NCBI RefSeq assembly: GCF_900188165.1
Contig: NZ_FZOS01000022.1
Span: 1 to 59,811 of the forward strand
DNA length: 59,811 nt
From: Edaphosphingomonas laterariae
GTDB lineage: Bacteria > Pseudomonadota > Alphaproteobacteria > Sphingomonadales > Sphingomonadaceae
Direction of reading: 5' to 3'
A model generated the notes under the pieces. It was given only the letters and a program-made list of their open reading frames with translations. It was not told where the DNA came from and made no database searches. The position numbers and the translations under genes were made by a program. Below, in pieces: positions 38,112 to 47,391 of this stretch. Position 1 is the first letter of the stretch; every line of letters begins with the position of its first letter.

Positions 38112-39022
38112 TGGGTGATGTGCGTGTCAGCCTTGGCCTGATCGGCCTCGAAACCCTGTTCGGCGGCGATGTCCGCGCGATGATCGACTGGCTGGCCGTC
38201 GCCGAGGATCTGGGCATCGACGGCGTCACGCTCACCGATCATGTGGTGATGGGCGAGGCCTTGGAAAATTATCCCTACGGCCCGTTCCCGATGCCGCTCG
38301 ATTGGCCGTGGTGGGAGCCGATCGCGCTGTTGTCGGCCATCGCGCAGGCGACGAAGCGGGTGCGGTTGCAGACCGCGATCCTGATCTCGCCGCTGCGTCC
38401 CGCCGTGTTGCTCGCCAAGCAGCTCGCCACGCTCGACGTGATTTCGGGCGGACGTGTCTCGATCGGCCTCGGCGTCGGCTGGCAGAAGGAGGAATATGAA
38501 GCGAGCGGCGTGCCGTGGGAGGGCCGCTTCGGCCTGATGGTCGAACAGATCGAGGTCTGTCGCGCGCTGTGGCGCGACGCGCCGGCCGCTTATCATGGCA
38601 AGACCGTCAGCTTCGATCGCATCCACAGCCGGCCCTTCCCGGTGCAGGGCGATCGCATTCCGATCATGCTCGGCATCGCGCCCAGCGACCGCAATGTCGC
38701 GCGCATCGCCGATCATGCCGATGGCTGGCTGCCGATCCAGGCCGATGTGCCCAGCATCGCCGAAGGCATCGTGAAGCTGCGCGCCGCCTTTGTTGAACGC
38801 GGCCGCGATCCGAAAAGCCTGATGGTCCGCGCGGTGCCGCGCGCGGTGAAAGGCGCAGACGGCCGGCTCGACGTGGATCGCACGCTCGACAACGCCCACG
38901 CCATGGTCGAGGCGGGCGTGACGGAAATCGAACTCTTCCCGCTCCACTTCACCAAGGATCGCGCCGGCGCCGAGGCGCTGGCAACCAAGCTCGCCACGTT
39001 CAAGGCATCGTTGCGCCGCTGA
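38111..39022 (+). CDS. LLM class flavin- or F420-dependent oxidoreductase
   Basis: The 303-residue protein is a second luciferase-like TIM-barrel oxidoreductase. It has LAVAEDLGIDGVTLTDHVVMGE, RVRLQTAILISPLRPAVLLAKQ and VSIGLGVGWQKEEYEASGVPW, parallel to the first LLM gene in the cluster, and IPIMLGIAPSDRNVARIADHADGW in the C-terminal half. It starts at an ATG overlapping the stop codon of the flavoprotein gene and is the last gene before tRNA-Gln. The pairing of two LLM proteins with two SDRs and a KstD-like enzyme suggests one degradative route. Confidence 0.9.
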   Translation: MGDVRVSLGLIGLETLFGGDVRAMIDWLAVAEDLGIDGVTLTDHVVMGEALENYPYGPFPMPLDWPWWEPIALLSAIAQATKRVRLQTAILISPLRPAVLLAKQLATLDVISGGRVSIGLGVGWQKEEYEASGVPWEGRFGLMVEQIEVCRALWRDAPAAYHGKTVSFDRIHSRPFPVQGDRIPIMLGIAPSDRNVARIADHADGWLPIQADVPSIAEGIVKLRAAFVERGRDPKSLMVRAVPRAVKGADGRLDVDRTLDNAHAMVEAGVTEIELFPLHFTKDRAGAEALATKLATFKASLRR

Positions 39023-39099
39023 ACATAGCGATCAAGAAAAGGCAGCGGCCCCCTTCCCAGCGGACAATCCCCCGCTATAAGGGCGCCGCTTTCCGATGC

Positions 39100-39174
39100 T
39101 GGGGCGTCGCCAAGCGGTAAGGCACCGGTTTTTGGTACCGGCATTCGCAGGTTCGAATCCTGCCGCCCCAGCCA
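39100..39174 (+). tRNA. tRNA-Gln (anticodon TTG)
   Basis: The acceptor stem TGGGGCG pairs with CGCCCCA, followed by G and an encoded CCA. The anticodon stem CCGGT/ACCGG holds the loop TTTTGGT, in which TTG reads CAA. The T-arm is GCAGGTTCGAATCCTGC. All arms fold normally. The 3' end directly precedes an integrase gene, as is usual for a genomic island attachment site. Confidence 0.97.
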
Positions 39175-39267
39175 GTATTTCGCTAAGTATCCCATAAATC
39201 AGGGCGGCAGGGTCCCGGCTGCTTGTGTGTAACCAGCACCTGTAGCCACATGGTGTGGACGATACCG

Positions 39268-41360
39268 ATGCGAACCGACAGCAACCTCTTCCGGCGTGGT
39301 GCGGTCTATTACTTCCGCCGGTCTATTCGCTGGTCCGATGGGACAAATTATCGTATAGCGATAAGCCTGCTGACGAGGAGACTTGCCGTGGCAAGAGCCT
39401 GCGCCGCCCGTCTCGCCGACCACTGCGAAACGCTTCGCCGCCAGCTCGAGGGTGGCACAGCGAATCCGCCTCTATCCTATACGCAGCGTGCAGCGATCTT
39501 TCGGAGCCAATTGCGCGCCGACGCGACCGGCTCGAGGCGCTTCACCTCGACATTCTGGGCCAGGCGCCGGCGGTGATGCGCCCCGCCGACCATCTCGCAG
39601 CGGTGCTCGACGATCTGGCGCGGCTGTCGCGCGCGATCGTCGAGGACGGCCTGCCATCGTCGGCGCCGGTTGCCGGCAGCGCACTGGCCGGGGTCTCTGC
39701 GCGGTGTCGTGAGCTCTGGCAGGCCGAGGTGATCGGTGCGCTCGAGGGGCAGGGGCTCGTCGCCACCCCGGCGGTCACCCGGGCGATGCTCAAGGTGATC
39801 CACGAAGCGCGGTTGGCCGGGATCGATGAATTTCGTCGGCGGCTTGCCGATCCGACGACGGCCTACCGGCTCGACGATGCGACGCCCGCGGGTGACGACG
39901 GGGCGGAGCCACCGAGTGATGTCGTGCCGCCCTTGCCCGCGTCCGCCGGCGATTGGGGGCCACGCCACCGGACGGTCGCGCGCGAGCCGCGCGGGCGCCC
40001 CCGGTCGACGCCATCACCGGCATGGACCTCGCTCAGCGTCACTGAGGCCGCCGCGCGCTACGTCGCGAGCATGCCGCGCGCCGGTGGTGACGCGAAGGCG
40101 CCGCCCAAGCGTGCCCGGCGGGGCTGGGATGACAAGACCCGCCGTCAGTTCCTGACCGCCGCGATGCTGCTCGGCAAGAGCTTCACCCGGCCGCTCTGGC
40201 AGATCACGCAGGACGATCTGCTCGACCTTTCGGCGCTGTTCGACCGGTTACCGCAGAGCCATCACAAGAGCCCGCGTCATGCCGCGATGAGCCTCGAGGC
40301 GATCGCCGATGAAGCGGCGGATATGGTCGCGGCCGGCAAGCTCGCGGAGAGCAAGATCGGCCTGTTGCCGCCGACGACCAACCGCCATTTCCGTTTCCTG
40401 CGCCAGCTGTGCAAATGGCTGCGGCGCGACGTGCCGCAGATGGCACCGCTCTATTGGGATGACCTGCTGTTCTCCGACGACCGTGATGATCGCGACCTGC
40501 GCGATGCGTTCACGCCCGAGCAGGGGCAGGCGCTGTTTGCGCTGCCGATCTGGACGGGCTGCGCCAGCCGGGCGCGGTGCCTCAAGCCGGGCGATCGTGT
40601 CTTTCACGGCGCTGCTTACTGGGTGCCGCTGCTGCTTTGGTATTCGGGCGCGCGGCGCGAGGAGATCAGCAAGCTGATGACGGCGGACATCGGGGGCGCA
40701 GCGGGGATCAGGTATATCGCCATTGCGGTGACGCCGACCGGACGGATCAAGAACCGCCAGTCGAAGCGGCTCATCCCGATCGCCCAGGAACTGATCCGGC
40801 TCGGCTTCCTCGACTTTGTCGAAGCGGCCCGCGCGCGGGGCGATACGGTGCTGTTTCCCGAGCTGGTTCCGCCGAAACCGGGTCGCGCCATGGGCGACGT
40901 CTTCTACAAGCGGCATTGGCGGGCCATCGCGCGCCACCTGCCATTCCTCAAGCCCGGCCAGGCGGTCCATGCGTTCCGCCACATGGTCTCGACCGAGCTC
41001 AAGGATGCCGAGGTCTATGTCGAGACCCGCAATGACCTGCTGGGCCATGTCACGACCAGCGGCATGGCCCATCGTTACTCCAAGGCGACACGGCTGCGGA
41101 AGCTCGCCGCGATCATCGACCTCATTCCCAATGTGACGGCGCATCTCGAGCCAGTGCCTCAGCAGGTGCGGTCGAATGGTACAGGCGTCGCGAGGTCCTG
41201 CGGCGAGACGCCTCCGGTTCTCGCGCGCCCGGTCCGACGCCGGATGAGGCGCTCCAACGGCGAGGCAAGCGGGCTGCGCACATCGCCAATGCCGGTGACA
41301 GTCGAGCGGCCGCGGCGACGGACGCCGTCGCTCGCCAGGCAGGTGCCAGCTGGTCGCTAG
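39268..41360 (+). pseudogene. tyrosine site-specific integrase, apparent frameshift
   Basis: The N-terminal frame (ATG at 39268, MRTDSNLFRRGAVYYFRRSI) gives the arm-type beginning common in sphingomonad island integrases (YYFRRSIRWSDG). It reads to about IFRSQL near 39510. The next frame carries on with RRRDRLEALHLDILGQAP through a long SAM-like region (DDKTRRQFLTAAMLLGKSF, QITQDDLLDLSALFDRLP) and the catalytic domain. The catalytic Arg is in WYSGARREEISKL, HxxR in HAFRHMVSTEL, and the Tyr in GMAHRYSK. One missing base around 39511-39520 explains the shift. It starts about 90 bases after tRNA-Gln, the likely target. Whether the gene is dead or the base call is wrong cannot be decided here. 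Confidence 0.82.
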
Positions 41361-41387
41361 TGGCCCGAGGACGAGTGGGCGTCGCGG

Positions 41388-41821
41388 TCACCCGTGGGTT
41401 TGGGGTTCGATCTCGCGCGCGAAGGCTGCGATTACGGCGTCGGGTTCGCTGCCGAGCGCCGCGCCCGGGCTATCGTTGAAATCGAGATGCGGCCGTATCA
41501 GCCAATAGAGCAGGCGGAGGTCGCTGATATGGTCGGCTCCATCGCCAGCAGGTGGCGCATGGCAGGGTAGATTCGGTGCGCGGCCAGGTCGAACTGGAGG
41601 AGCGGGTAGACGGCGCGGCCGTCGACCATGAAGCGCAGCACCTCGCGCTGCTCCACCTTCCGCCCCAACCAAGCGAATGGATCGTCGCCGACATGGCCGA
41701 GGAGTTCGCAGGCCTGGTTCTGATCGGCCATTGATATGCTCGCCAGACGGTGCTGCTGCCGGTGGGCGCACTTAAGAGCCGCGTTTTCGTCCTTGGTGGT
41801 CGTCGTGCATCGCTCGACCAT
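41388..41821 (-). pseudogene. MbcA/ParS/Xre-type antitoxin-like protein, frameshifted
   Basis: One frame gives MADQNQACELLGHVGDDPFA, then REVLRFMVDGRAVYPLLQFD and RIYPAMRHLLAMEPT. A second frame then continues ISDLRLLYWLIRPHLDFNDS followed by PGAALGSEPDAVIAAFAREI. Joined, they resemble the C-terminal toxin-binding (DUF2384-like) module of Xre/MbcA/ParS antitoxins: an aromatic-rich strand with YP, a WL-X-PH/NP turn, then a helix with DPxAV. The break lies near 41527. The start is either ATG 41731 or ATG 41821, the latter with an AGAGGA sequence very close to it. No partner toxin is adjacent; the next gene on the strand is ietS, upstream. Confidence 0.55.
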
Positions 41822-42041
41822 GTCCTCTTTGGCTGAGCTATGGGATTTATACCGCCCCACTATCAAAATTGCGTGCCGATGGGATGGGCGCGCGGCCAGG
41901 ACGCCTCCGATTGAACTGCCGACCGCCCTGGCGCCAGCGCTTCGACGGCTGTCGACCCTTTCTGGACGGTCTGCCCGCCGTGGCAACTGCTCGGAAGCGG
42001 ACATCGATCGGTATAATAATGTGCGATGTACGTGGTGCGGT

Positions 42042-44498
42042 TCAGATGATTATGGCCTGAGCCGCATTGAGGGCGGTGACGGCCGTCTGTACCTCGGCGT
42101 ATAGATCCGCTTCGACCCCTTGCGTATCGATTTCGACGATAAGAGCGAAGCGCACCTGCGGTTCTCCGTCCTTCAACATCGCAGTGCGTTTCCACCATCC
42201 GGCGACTGGATGAATGGCCAGGAGATTGCGCCGGGCAAGGTCCGACGCTTTGCACGTCAACTGGTCGATATGAAGGGAGCCGACGTCGCGTCGGCTGCTT
42301 CCAAAGTCCCACAGATCATCTTCATCAATCTGGGGTCCGGCCGGCTCGGCGGCCTTGCTGATGCGGGCCATGAACTGTTGGGCATTCTCGCCGGCGCGGT
42401 TGAGCTTGAACCGGAGGTTGTGGGACGCGTAGCGATAGCGCGAACCGCGGGATGCTTCGGCGGGATTGGGGGCAATGAAGGAGCTGAGCGCGACCCTGAG
42501 CGTTACCTCCGTATTGCCTAGCTTGCGCAACTCCTCGACCGGCCATGGCAGGGTGAAGAGCCGCATCTCCTTGTGGACGTCTTGGCCCGTTTGCTCCGAG
42601 AGGCCGTAAGGAATGATGACGTCCTGAACGATCAGTGACAGGGCATTGGATGCGCTGCGATGGGCTCTGTCGAGATCGGGCACCCCGTAGCCATAGCGCT
42701 GAAAAAGTCGCGCATAGCTGCCCTTGTTCGGTTGCGCGGGAAGGTGCGAGCGCATCTGCGGCGTCCAGCGGGCGGATGTCACATAGAGCGCCCGGATAGT
42801 TTCGGGCCAGAGTAGTGGATAGTCCGACCACAGCTCGGTGATCTGTTTGGCCGCGATCGCCGTTGCAGCGCTCGTGTCATAGGTCAGGCTGAACGAGCGT
42901 TGTGGATAGGCATGATGGACTGTGAGCAGCGACAGGTCGTGATGCCGCATGGGTGGAGGCATCGTACTGGCAGCCCAGTTTCCGCCTTCAAGGACGATGT
43001 CGGGCTTAAGTGGCCATGTAGATGACCACGATGCTGTTCGGGAGCTGGGCGAGAGGTCGCCGAAAGGCGCAACGATGGTGAGGCCATCGGCCGCCGGAAG
43101 CATCGTCTTTTCGGTGTAGGCCCCAACACTGATCGCATTCCACGCCTGCGCCGGTGATTCCAGCTCATTGTCGGGATGGTCGCAGGTGTCGAGATAAGGA
43201 TCCGCAGTAAACTTGAAATTGTTGGTGTTGCCGGCTGACACCAAGATCAATCGTGGGTTTGTGCGATCGCCCGATACGCCGGCGGCAAGCTGGTCGACTT
43301 CGGTCGACCATGACGTCGGCGCACCGTCATGGGGAGTGTCCTCGTCAGTTGTGGCGGCCATGGTGAAGGTCCGCCTGCGAACCGTCTGCTCGACCGTGTT
43401 AATCGCGCGGCGGGTCATAACGCCCAGCAGGTGATGCGGGTTCACTCCTGCATCCGGCATCAGTTTCACCGATTCCAGCCGATGCGAGACCGTGACCGGC
43501 ATCGTCGATTGCAGGTTGAGGGTCAGATCGCCAAAGAGCGCGAGACCGGCAAGTTGGGTTCCATGGCCCCTGACGTCATCCAGCCCCCATGCAGGGTCAG
43601 CGGCATGCCGGTCCTGCGCGAGAAGCACAGGAACGAGCAGCGGATGGGCACGGCTGATGCCCGTGTCGAGTAGGGTGACATAGCCGCCATTCGCCCCGCC
43701 GGTATAGGTCGTTCGCTGGGAAAGGTCCTCAACCCAGGCAACCTGCTCCTGCACGTCCATTGCGTCGAAGAAATCGGCGGTGGCCGCAGGCGCTGCGAGA
43801 GCGCGAACGGCACCAAGCCGTCGCACGGCGAGAGCGATATGATCCGGCGTTGCCTGTCCTATGATGACGACATCTTCCGGGAAATACAGACGATCGGTTC
43901 CGATCTGCACCTGATAGGCAGCGGCCTGCGCGATGAAGGCGTCCGCTTCTTCGGGTTCCAGCCAGATTTCCCAGTGCGTAGCGCCGTTACCCGCCGGGAA
44001 CTTGTCCTGCGGACCCCGCCAGAGCGCCCGCAGGCCAGCTTCGGTGATGGCGGCCAGGCTCTGGACGAGATTGGCGTTCTTGGGCCGACCAGGGATCAGA
44101 TGGCCGTCCTTTTCCCTGTCGGGCGTATCTTCCGTTTCGAACTGCTCGATCTTCTTGCGGAGCTTCTCGACGCCCTTTGCCGTGGCGAAAACGGTCGCTG
44201 TCTCGGTCGTCCCCGCTTCGCTGACCTCGGCATCGCTACGCAACAGCGCGATACCACTCGATCCCAGACTATCTTTCGCCAGCGGTTCGTTCGGTCGCCC
44301 TTTGACCTCGAGATAGACGCCGGGAAGGCCGTCGGTCGCTATCGGGGGGAGGAGATCAATGGCTTGGAGCAGAGCCTGTGCGTGGCCCGACCGATTGAGG
44401 ATGTCACTTGGCGGTTTGCCGCCGCCCCCGCCTTTTGCTCGAAACGGATGCGCCTTTCCGAGATCCTTCAGGAGAAAATGACGTAGATTCCGTGGCAT
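42042..44498 (-). CDS. ietS: subtilisin-like (S8) serine protease, IetS-like
   Basis: The 818-residue protein has an N-terminal extension of about 265 residues and an S8 protease domain with the full catalytic set: Asp278 in VTLLDTGISRAHP, His312 in VRGHGTQLAGLA, the oxyanion Asn424 in LILVSAGNTNNF, and Ser543 in TYDTSAATAIAA. There is no signal peptide, so it is cytoplasmic. The C-terminal third is a separate unrecognised domain. Its start overlaps the AAA ATPase gene by 95 bases, an arrangement known for the IetAS pairs first described on Agrobacterium plasmids (IetS toxin, IetA antitoxin) and later reported as phage defence. A ribosome binding site (GGGAAGAGG) precedes the start. Confidence 0.82.
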   Translation of the reverse strand: MPRNLRHFLLKDLGKAHPFRAKGGGGGKPPSDILNRSGHAQALLQAIDLLPPIATDGLPGVYLEVKGRPNEPLAKDSLGSSGIALLRSDAEVSEAGTTETATVFATAKGVEKLRKKIEQFETEDTPDREKDGHLIPGRPKNANLVQSLAAITEAGLRALWRGPQDKFPAGNGATHWEIWLEPEEADAFIAQAAAYQVQIGTDRLYFPEDVVIIGQATPDHIALAVRRLGAVRALAAPAATADFFDAMDVQEQVAWVEDLSQRTTYTGGANGGYVTLLDTGISRAHPLLVPVLLAQDRHAADPAWGLDDVRGHGTQLAGLALFGDLTLNLQSTMPVTVSHRLESVKLMPDAGVNPHHLLGVMTRRAINTVEQTVRRRTFTMAATTDEDTPHDGAPTSWSTEVDQLAAGVSGDRTNPRLILVSAGNTNNFKFTADPYLDTCDHPDNELESPAQAWNAISVGAYTEKTMLPAADGLTIVAPFGDLSPSSRTASWSSTWPLKPDIVLEGGNWAASTMPPPMRHHDLSLLTVHHAYPQRSFSLTYDTSAATAIAAKQITELWSDYPLLWPETIRALYVTSARWTPQMRSHLPAQPNKGSYARLFQRYGYGVPDLDRAHRSASNALSLIVQDVIIPYGLSEQTGQDVHKEMRLFTLPWPVEELRKLGNTEVTLRVALSSFIAPNPAEASRGSRYRYASHNLRFKLNRAGENAQQFMARISKAAEPAGPQIDEDDLWDFGSSRRDVGSLHIDQLTCKASDLARRNLLAIHPVAGWWKRTAMLKDGEPQVRFALIVEIDTQGVEADLYAEVQTAVTALNAAQAIII

Positions 44499-45498
44499 TC
44501 GCGCCTCTTCCCAGCTCCTGTAGCGAGCGACGGCGCTCCAGCGAGTTTACCAGATCAAGCGTTGTTATCGTGTTCCGATCGCCAAGTACGGCCCGGCGGG
44601 CGGCGTCTTCGGCCGCCGCTACGACGTCGGCCGTCGACAGGCCGATGGCACAGTCGGTGACCTTCTTCCATGACAGGCGAGCGTGGGAGAAACCGGTCAG
44701 ACGTCGTTCGAGAGCCTCGCGGATAGCGGCCGCATCGGGCAGTTCGTAGGAGAGAACGAGATCGAACCGACGCAGCACTGCGCGATCAAGGATCTCGGCG
44801 AGATTTGTGGTAGCGATCACGATCGAGGGGCCGGTGTCCTCGTCGAGAAACTGGAGGAATGAGTTCAGAACGCGGCGCGCTTCGCCGACATCGTTTCCGT
44901 CGCCTCTCGCTGCTGCGAGGGCGTCAATCTCGTCGAACAAATATACGCCTCGCGTCGTTTTGATCGCGTCGAACACGAGCTTCAGCTTCTGGGCCGTTTC
45001 ACCCATGAACTTCGTAATGAGGCCATGCAGCATCACCGAGAAGAGCGGGAATTGAAGCTCACCGGCTAGGCCATGGGCGCTCAAGGTCTTGCCGGTGCCT
45101 GGAGGCCCAGACAGGAGAATGCGTCGCCTCGGCTTGAGACCCTTTTCCTCGAGCTTCTCGCGCATCCGCGTCTCGACGACGATGTGCGAGAGTTCCTCCT
45201 CGATCAGAGGAGGCAGGATGACGCTATTCAACCGCTCGCTCGGATAGGAGGCGAACAGGAATTGCGCGAGATCGCCGCGAGGCGCAGCGATCGGTGTGAG
45301 GTTGGGCGTTCGCGAGGCCGGTTGCGGCGGTGCCTGGCCAGCATTGGCCCATTGACGCAGGGTTTCGGCGAGCCGTTTATGTCCCTTCTGCTCCTCGGCA
45401 GCCGATAGCTGCATCGCGAGGTCGAAGAAGCGATCGGAATCCCCCTCCGCGTGGCTCTTTACGAGACCTATGAGTTGCTGCGCTGATGCCATGTCCAT
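44404..45498 (-). CDS. ietA: AAA ATPase, IetA-like partner of the subtilase
   Basis: The 364-residue protein has an N-terminal helical region (ASAQQLIGLVKSHAEGDSDR, QLSAAEEQKGHKRLAETLRQ) and an AAA domain with Walker A GPPGTGKT at residues 131-138, Walker B YLFDE at about 186-190, the sensor region IVIATTNLAEILDRAVLRRFD and the Arg finger. The tail is basic (SKRRGRRQTAK). In IetAS the ATPase restrains or directs the protease. The start is taken as ATG 45498; ATG 45492 two codons later is equally possible. The gene lies upstream of and overlapping ietS, so the two form an operon. Confidence 0.83.
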   Translation of the reverse strand: MDMASAQQLIGLVKSHAEGDSDRFFDLAMQLSAAEEQKGHKRLAETLRQWANAGQAPPQPASRTPNLTPIAAPRGDLAQFLFASYPSERLNSVILPPLIEEELSHIVVETRMREKLEEKGLKPRRRILLSGPPGTGKTLSAHGLAGELQFPLFSVMLHGLITKFMGETAQKLKLVFDAIKTTRGVYLFDEIDALAAARGDGNDVGEARRVLNSFLQFLDEDTGPSIVIATTNLAEILDRAVLRRFDLVLSYELPDAAAIREALERRLTGFSHARLSWKKVTDCAIGLSTADVVAAAEDAARRAVLGDRNTITTLDLVNSLERRRSLQELGRGANATESTSFSPEGSRKGASVSSKRRGRRQTAK

Positions 45499-45809
45499 TA
45501 TGTATCGCGGAATTGCTCGCGATACACCCCCCGTTGTCCGCTTAGATAACACATGAACTGGGCGTTGCGCCAGAACGGCCGCTTACCCCCATCCCTGCTC
45601 CAAACCGGACCGTCGCGGAGGTCCCACTGTCGGCCCCGCCGGCTACTGGACGGGACGGCAACTGACGCTCGCCCGAGGGGGGCTGGAAATGTCCGCTGTG
45701 TCGGTGCAGCTGGAATGAACCGGTTGAGGCCGAGCGATGTTTGGGCAGGCGGTTGCCGCAGATCTGGCGACGGCACCCAATTTGCGCCTGTATCGACCTG
45801 CTCCACATT
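45499..45809. other. intergenic, no gene recognised
   Basis: This 311-base stretch upstream of the AAA ATPase gene has several short open frames in all directions, but none has a ribosome binding site or recognisable sequence. It should contain the ietAS promoter. I see no strong palindrome in it. Confidence 0.4.
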
Positions 45810-46109
45810 TCAGGTGTGGAAGTCGCCTCGCCCTTCGCCACCGGGTTGCCGAAAGAGAAATGAGGCACGCCGGCACTTCGGATCGCCATGATCAGCGACG
45901 AGTGCAGCAAAGAGCCACTCAGGCCGCATACCGGCTAATCGCGCGCGTTCGAGCGCTACTCGAGCGCGCGGATGCAGCAAGACCATTCCGGCCTTTAGCT
46001 GCTCCCATTGATCAGCTGAAATGTCAGCGTCGGCTGAGACGGCCGATGCTGCTGCCGGGGGGTAATCATCATTGGCAACGTCCCAGAGGAAATCGGGTGC
46101 CTTTGCCAT
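45810..46109 (-). CDS. hypothetical protein, 99 residues
   Basis: The frame begins MAKAPDFLWDVANDDYPPAA after a purine-rich stretch (GAGGGGGGAG) about nine bases from the ATG. It continues with a helical segment (DISADQWEQLKAGMVLLHPR, ARVALERARLAGMRPEWLFA) that looks like real protein by residue composition. The last 20 residues (CRRASFLFRQPGGEGRGDF) look less natural, and the gene may be truncated or frameshifted there. I do not recognise the family. It lies between ietA and the ParDE module on the same strand. Confidence 0.4.
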   Translation of the reverse strand: MAKAPDFLWDVANDDYPPAAASAVSADADISADQWEQLKAGMVLLHPRARVALERARLAGMRPEWLFAALVADHGDPKCRRASFLFRQPGGEGRGDFHT

Positions 46110-46348
46110 CCTGTGCGCTCCCCCCTCGCTTTCAACTAAACCGTGCGATCTCGAGAAAATTGCAGGTTGCCTGATTCATTCCGGGCCACGTGGGCCGCCA
46201 GACAACATGCCCGCCGCGCGTGTGCCGTCAACTCGGGGAAAACCCGCGCGCAAGCGAGGTGGTGACCTCAATAGATAGCGGAATGAACGGCGCGTTTCGG
46301 GCGCCGCCGCGAGGTGGTAGATTACAGCCATGGGGCAGGTGGCGCCTA

Positions 46349-46675
46349 TCAGCTACCCGTTTCGGTCATCCACGATGGGATGTCACGCTGGGCATGAAGC
46401 ACGCGCCAGACGTCGATGTGATCTTCCCGTTCAAGATAGAAAACGAGATACGGAAAGCCCGCCAACTGGCGGCTGCGCAATCCCGGCAAATCCAGCTCGT
46501 GGGCGTATCTCGGCGAACCTGTCGCGGGCCTTGCAGAAATCAGTCGATATGCTCGCTCAAGCGCATCGATGAAGCGCAGGGCAACGTCAGCGCCCGCCTC
46601 GTCCGCATAATAGTCCGCAGCTTCATCGACATCCCGCCCGGCCGTAGCGCGCGGGATCACCGGCTTGGCAGTCAC
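46349..46675 (-). CDS. parE: ParE/RelE-superfamily toxin
   Basis: The 108-residue protein has the ParE pattern: PRATAGRDVDEAADYYADEA at the N-terminus, then VALRFIDALERAYRLISARPATGSPR, LRSRQLAGFPYLVFYLE and the C-terminal strand IDVWRVLHAQRDIP with the conserved Arg-Val-Leu-His. ParE toxins poison DNA gyrase, whereas RelE relatives cleave mRNA; LPGLRSRQLAGFPYLVFY favours ParE. It overlaps the antitoxin gene by four bases (ATGA) and lies downstream of it, the usual order. Confidence 0.9.
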   Translation of the reverse strand: MTAKPVIPRATAGRDVDEAADYYADEAGADVALRFIDALERAYRLISARPATGSPRYAHELDLPGLRSRQLAGFPYLVFYLEREDHIDVWRVLHAQRDIPSWMTETGS

Positions 46676-46911
46676 TTCGTGGCGCGACGCCGAACGCGAT
46701 CACGCAAGCTGTCGAAATATCCGGCATCCACCGCTTCCGTCGGCGCCGAAGCCGCACCGTCCAGCAAAAGCCCCCGCAGATACTGGCGATCCTGGTCCTT
46801 CCGGATCAGTTCCCGGACATATTCGCTGCTCGTCCCGAAGCCGCGACCCGAGACCTGTTGGTCAACGAATGCCTTGAGCGCCTCAGGTAGCGAGATGTTC
46901 ATCGTGCTCAT
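46672..46911 (-). CDS. parD: ParD/CopG-type antitoxin
   Basis: The 79-residue protein begins MSTMNISLPEALKAFVDQQV, the ribbon strand of a ribbon-helix-helix fold, followed by GRGFGTSSEYVRELIRKDQD, a strong match to ParD antitoxins of the type that accompany ParE. The C-terminal tail (EAVDAGYFDSLRDRVRRR) would bind the toxin. A longer open frame upstream to 47094 has no family resemblance. RHH antitoxins bind their own promoter; tandem TTGGCAA repeats at 46929-46947, just upstream, are a plausible site. Confidence 0.9.
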   Translation of the reverse strand: MSTMNISLPEALKAFVDQQVSGRGFGTSSEYVRELIRKDQDRQYLRGLLLDGAASAPTEAVDAGYFDSLRDRVRRRATK

Positions 46912-46928
46912 GTCCCGCAAATAGCGAT

Positions 46929-46947
46929 TTTGGCAAAAATTGGCAAG
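46929..46947 (-). promoter_or_regulatory. candidate ParD operator (tandem TTGGCAA)
   Basis: TTGGCAA occurs twice with a ten-base period in ATTTTGGCAAAAATTGGCAA, starting 18 bases upstream of the parD ATG in an A/T-rich patch. Direct repeats at helical spacing are the usual form of RHH operators. The assignment rests on position only. Confidence 0.4.
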
Positions 46948-47121
46948 ATCGTTGGACGAGCCGGCGATCGGAAGCGGAGCCAGAATCCTTTCGGCGGATT
47001 CCGGCCCAAGGAGATGAGCCATGGGACATTCAGATCTGGATCCGACCCCGCGGGAGCGGTGTGACTGGAACTTGGGGCTGATTGTCGACCCCAAGCGCGG
47101 CGCGGACAGCTCGAGGGATGC

Positions 47122-47391
47122 TTAGTGGGCATTCTTGACGGTGCGTTCGAGTTTCGCAAGGCGCTCGGCGACGTAGCCTTCGCTTAACCCCTCGCAGCGG
47201 CCCCGAAGAATCTCCAGCAATTTGGACGGCGGCATATCCATGGCAGAGGCGGCGGCAGCGTAAGTGAGGCCCAATTCCTCCAGGCGCCGTTGCAGGGCGG
47301 CAGCGAGCCTGGACTGGGCCAGGCGATCTTCAGGGTGGGAAAGGCCCAGATCGGCGAACACGTTCCCGCTGGAACCTGCGTGTGTAACCAT
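47122..47391 (-). CDS. HigA-like XRE family antitoxin, no toxin seen
   Basis: The 89-residue protein starts MVTHAGSSGNVFADLGLSHP and continues EDRLAQSRLAAALQRRLEEL, GLTYAAAASAMDMPPSKLLE and ILRGRCEGLSEGYVAERL. NVFADLG followed by an HTH is the signature of XRE antitoxins that normally lie downstream of a HigB/RelE-like toxin. The helix-turn-helix spans about residues 41-66. No toxin frame is found in the bases upstream (47,400-47,600) that could be its partner. It may be an orphan remnant or an autonomous regulator. Confidence 0.78.
   Translation of the reverse strand: MVTHAGSSGNVFADLGLSHPEDRLAQSRLAAALQRRLEELGLTYAAAASAMDMPPSKLLEILRGRCEGLSEGYVAERLAKLERTVKNAH

Noticed and set aside
47021-47125. 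Small plus-strand frame of 34 codons with a good ribosome binding site (AAGGAG), starting MGHSDLDPTPRERC
   Set aside because: It is too short, matches nothing I recognise, and its end overlaps the HigA-like gene. It could be a gene remnant but is not supported enough to annotate.
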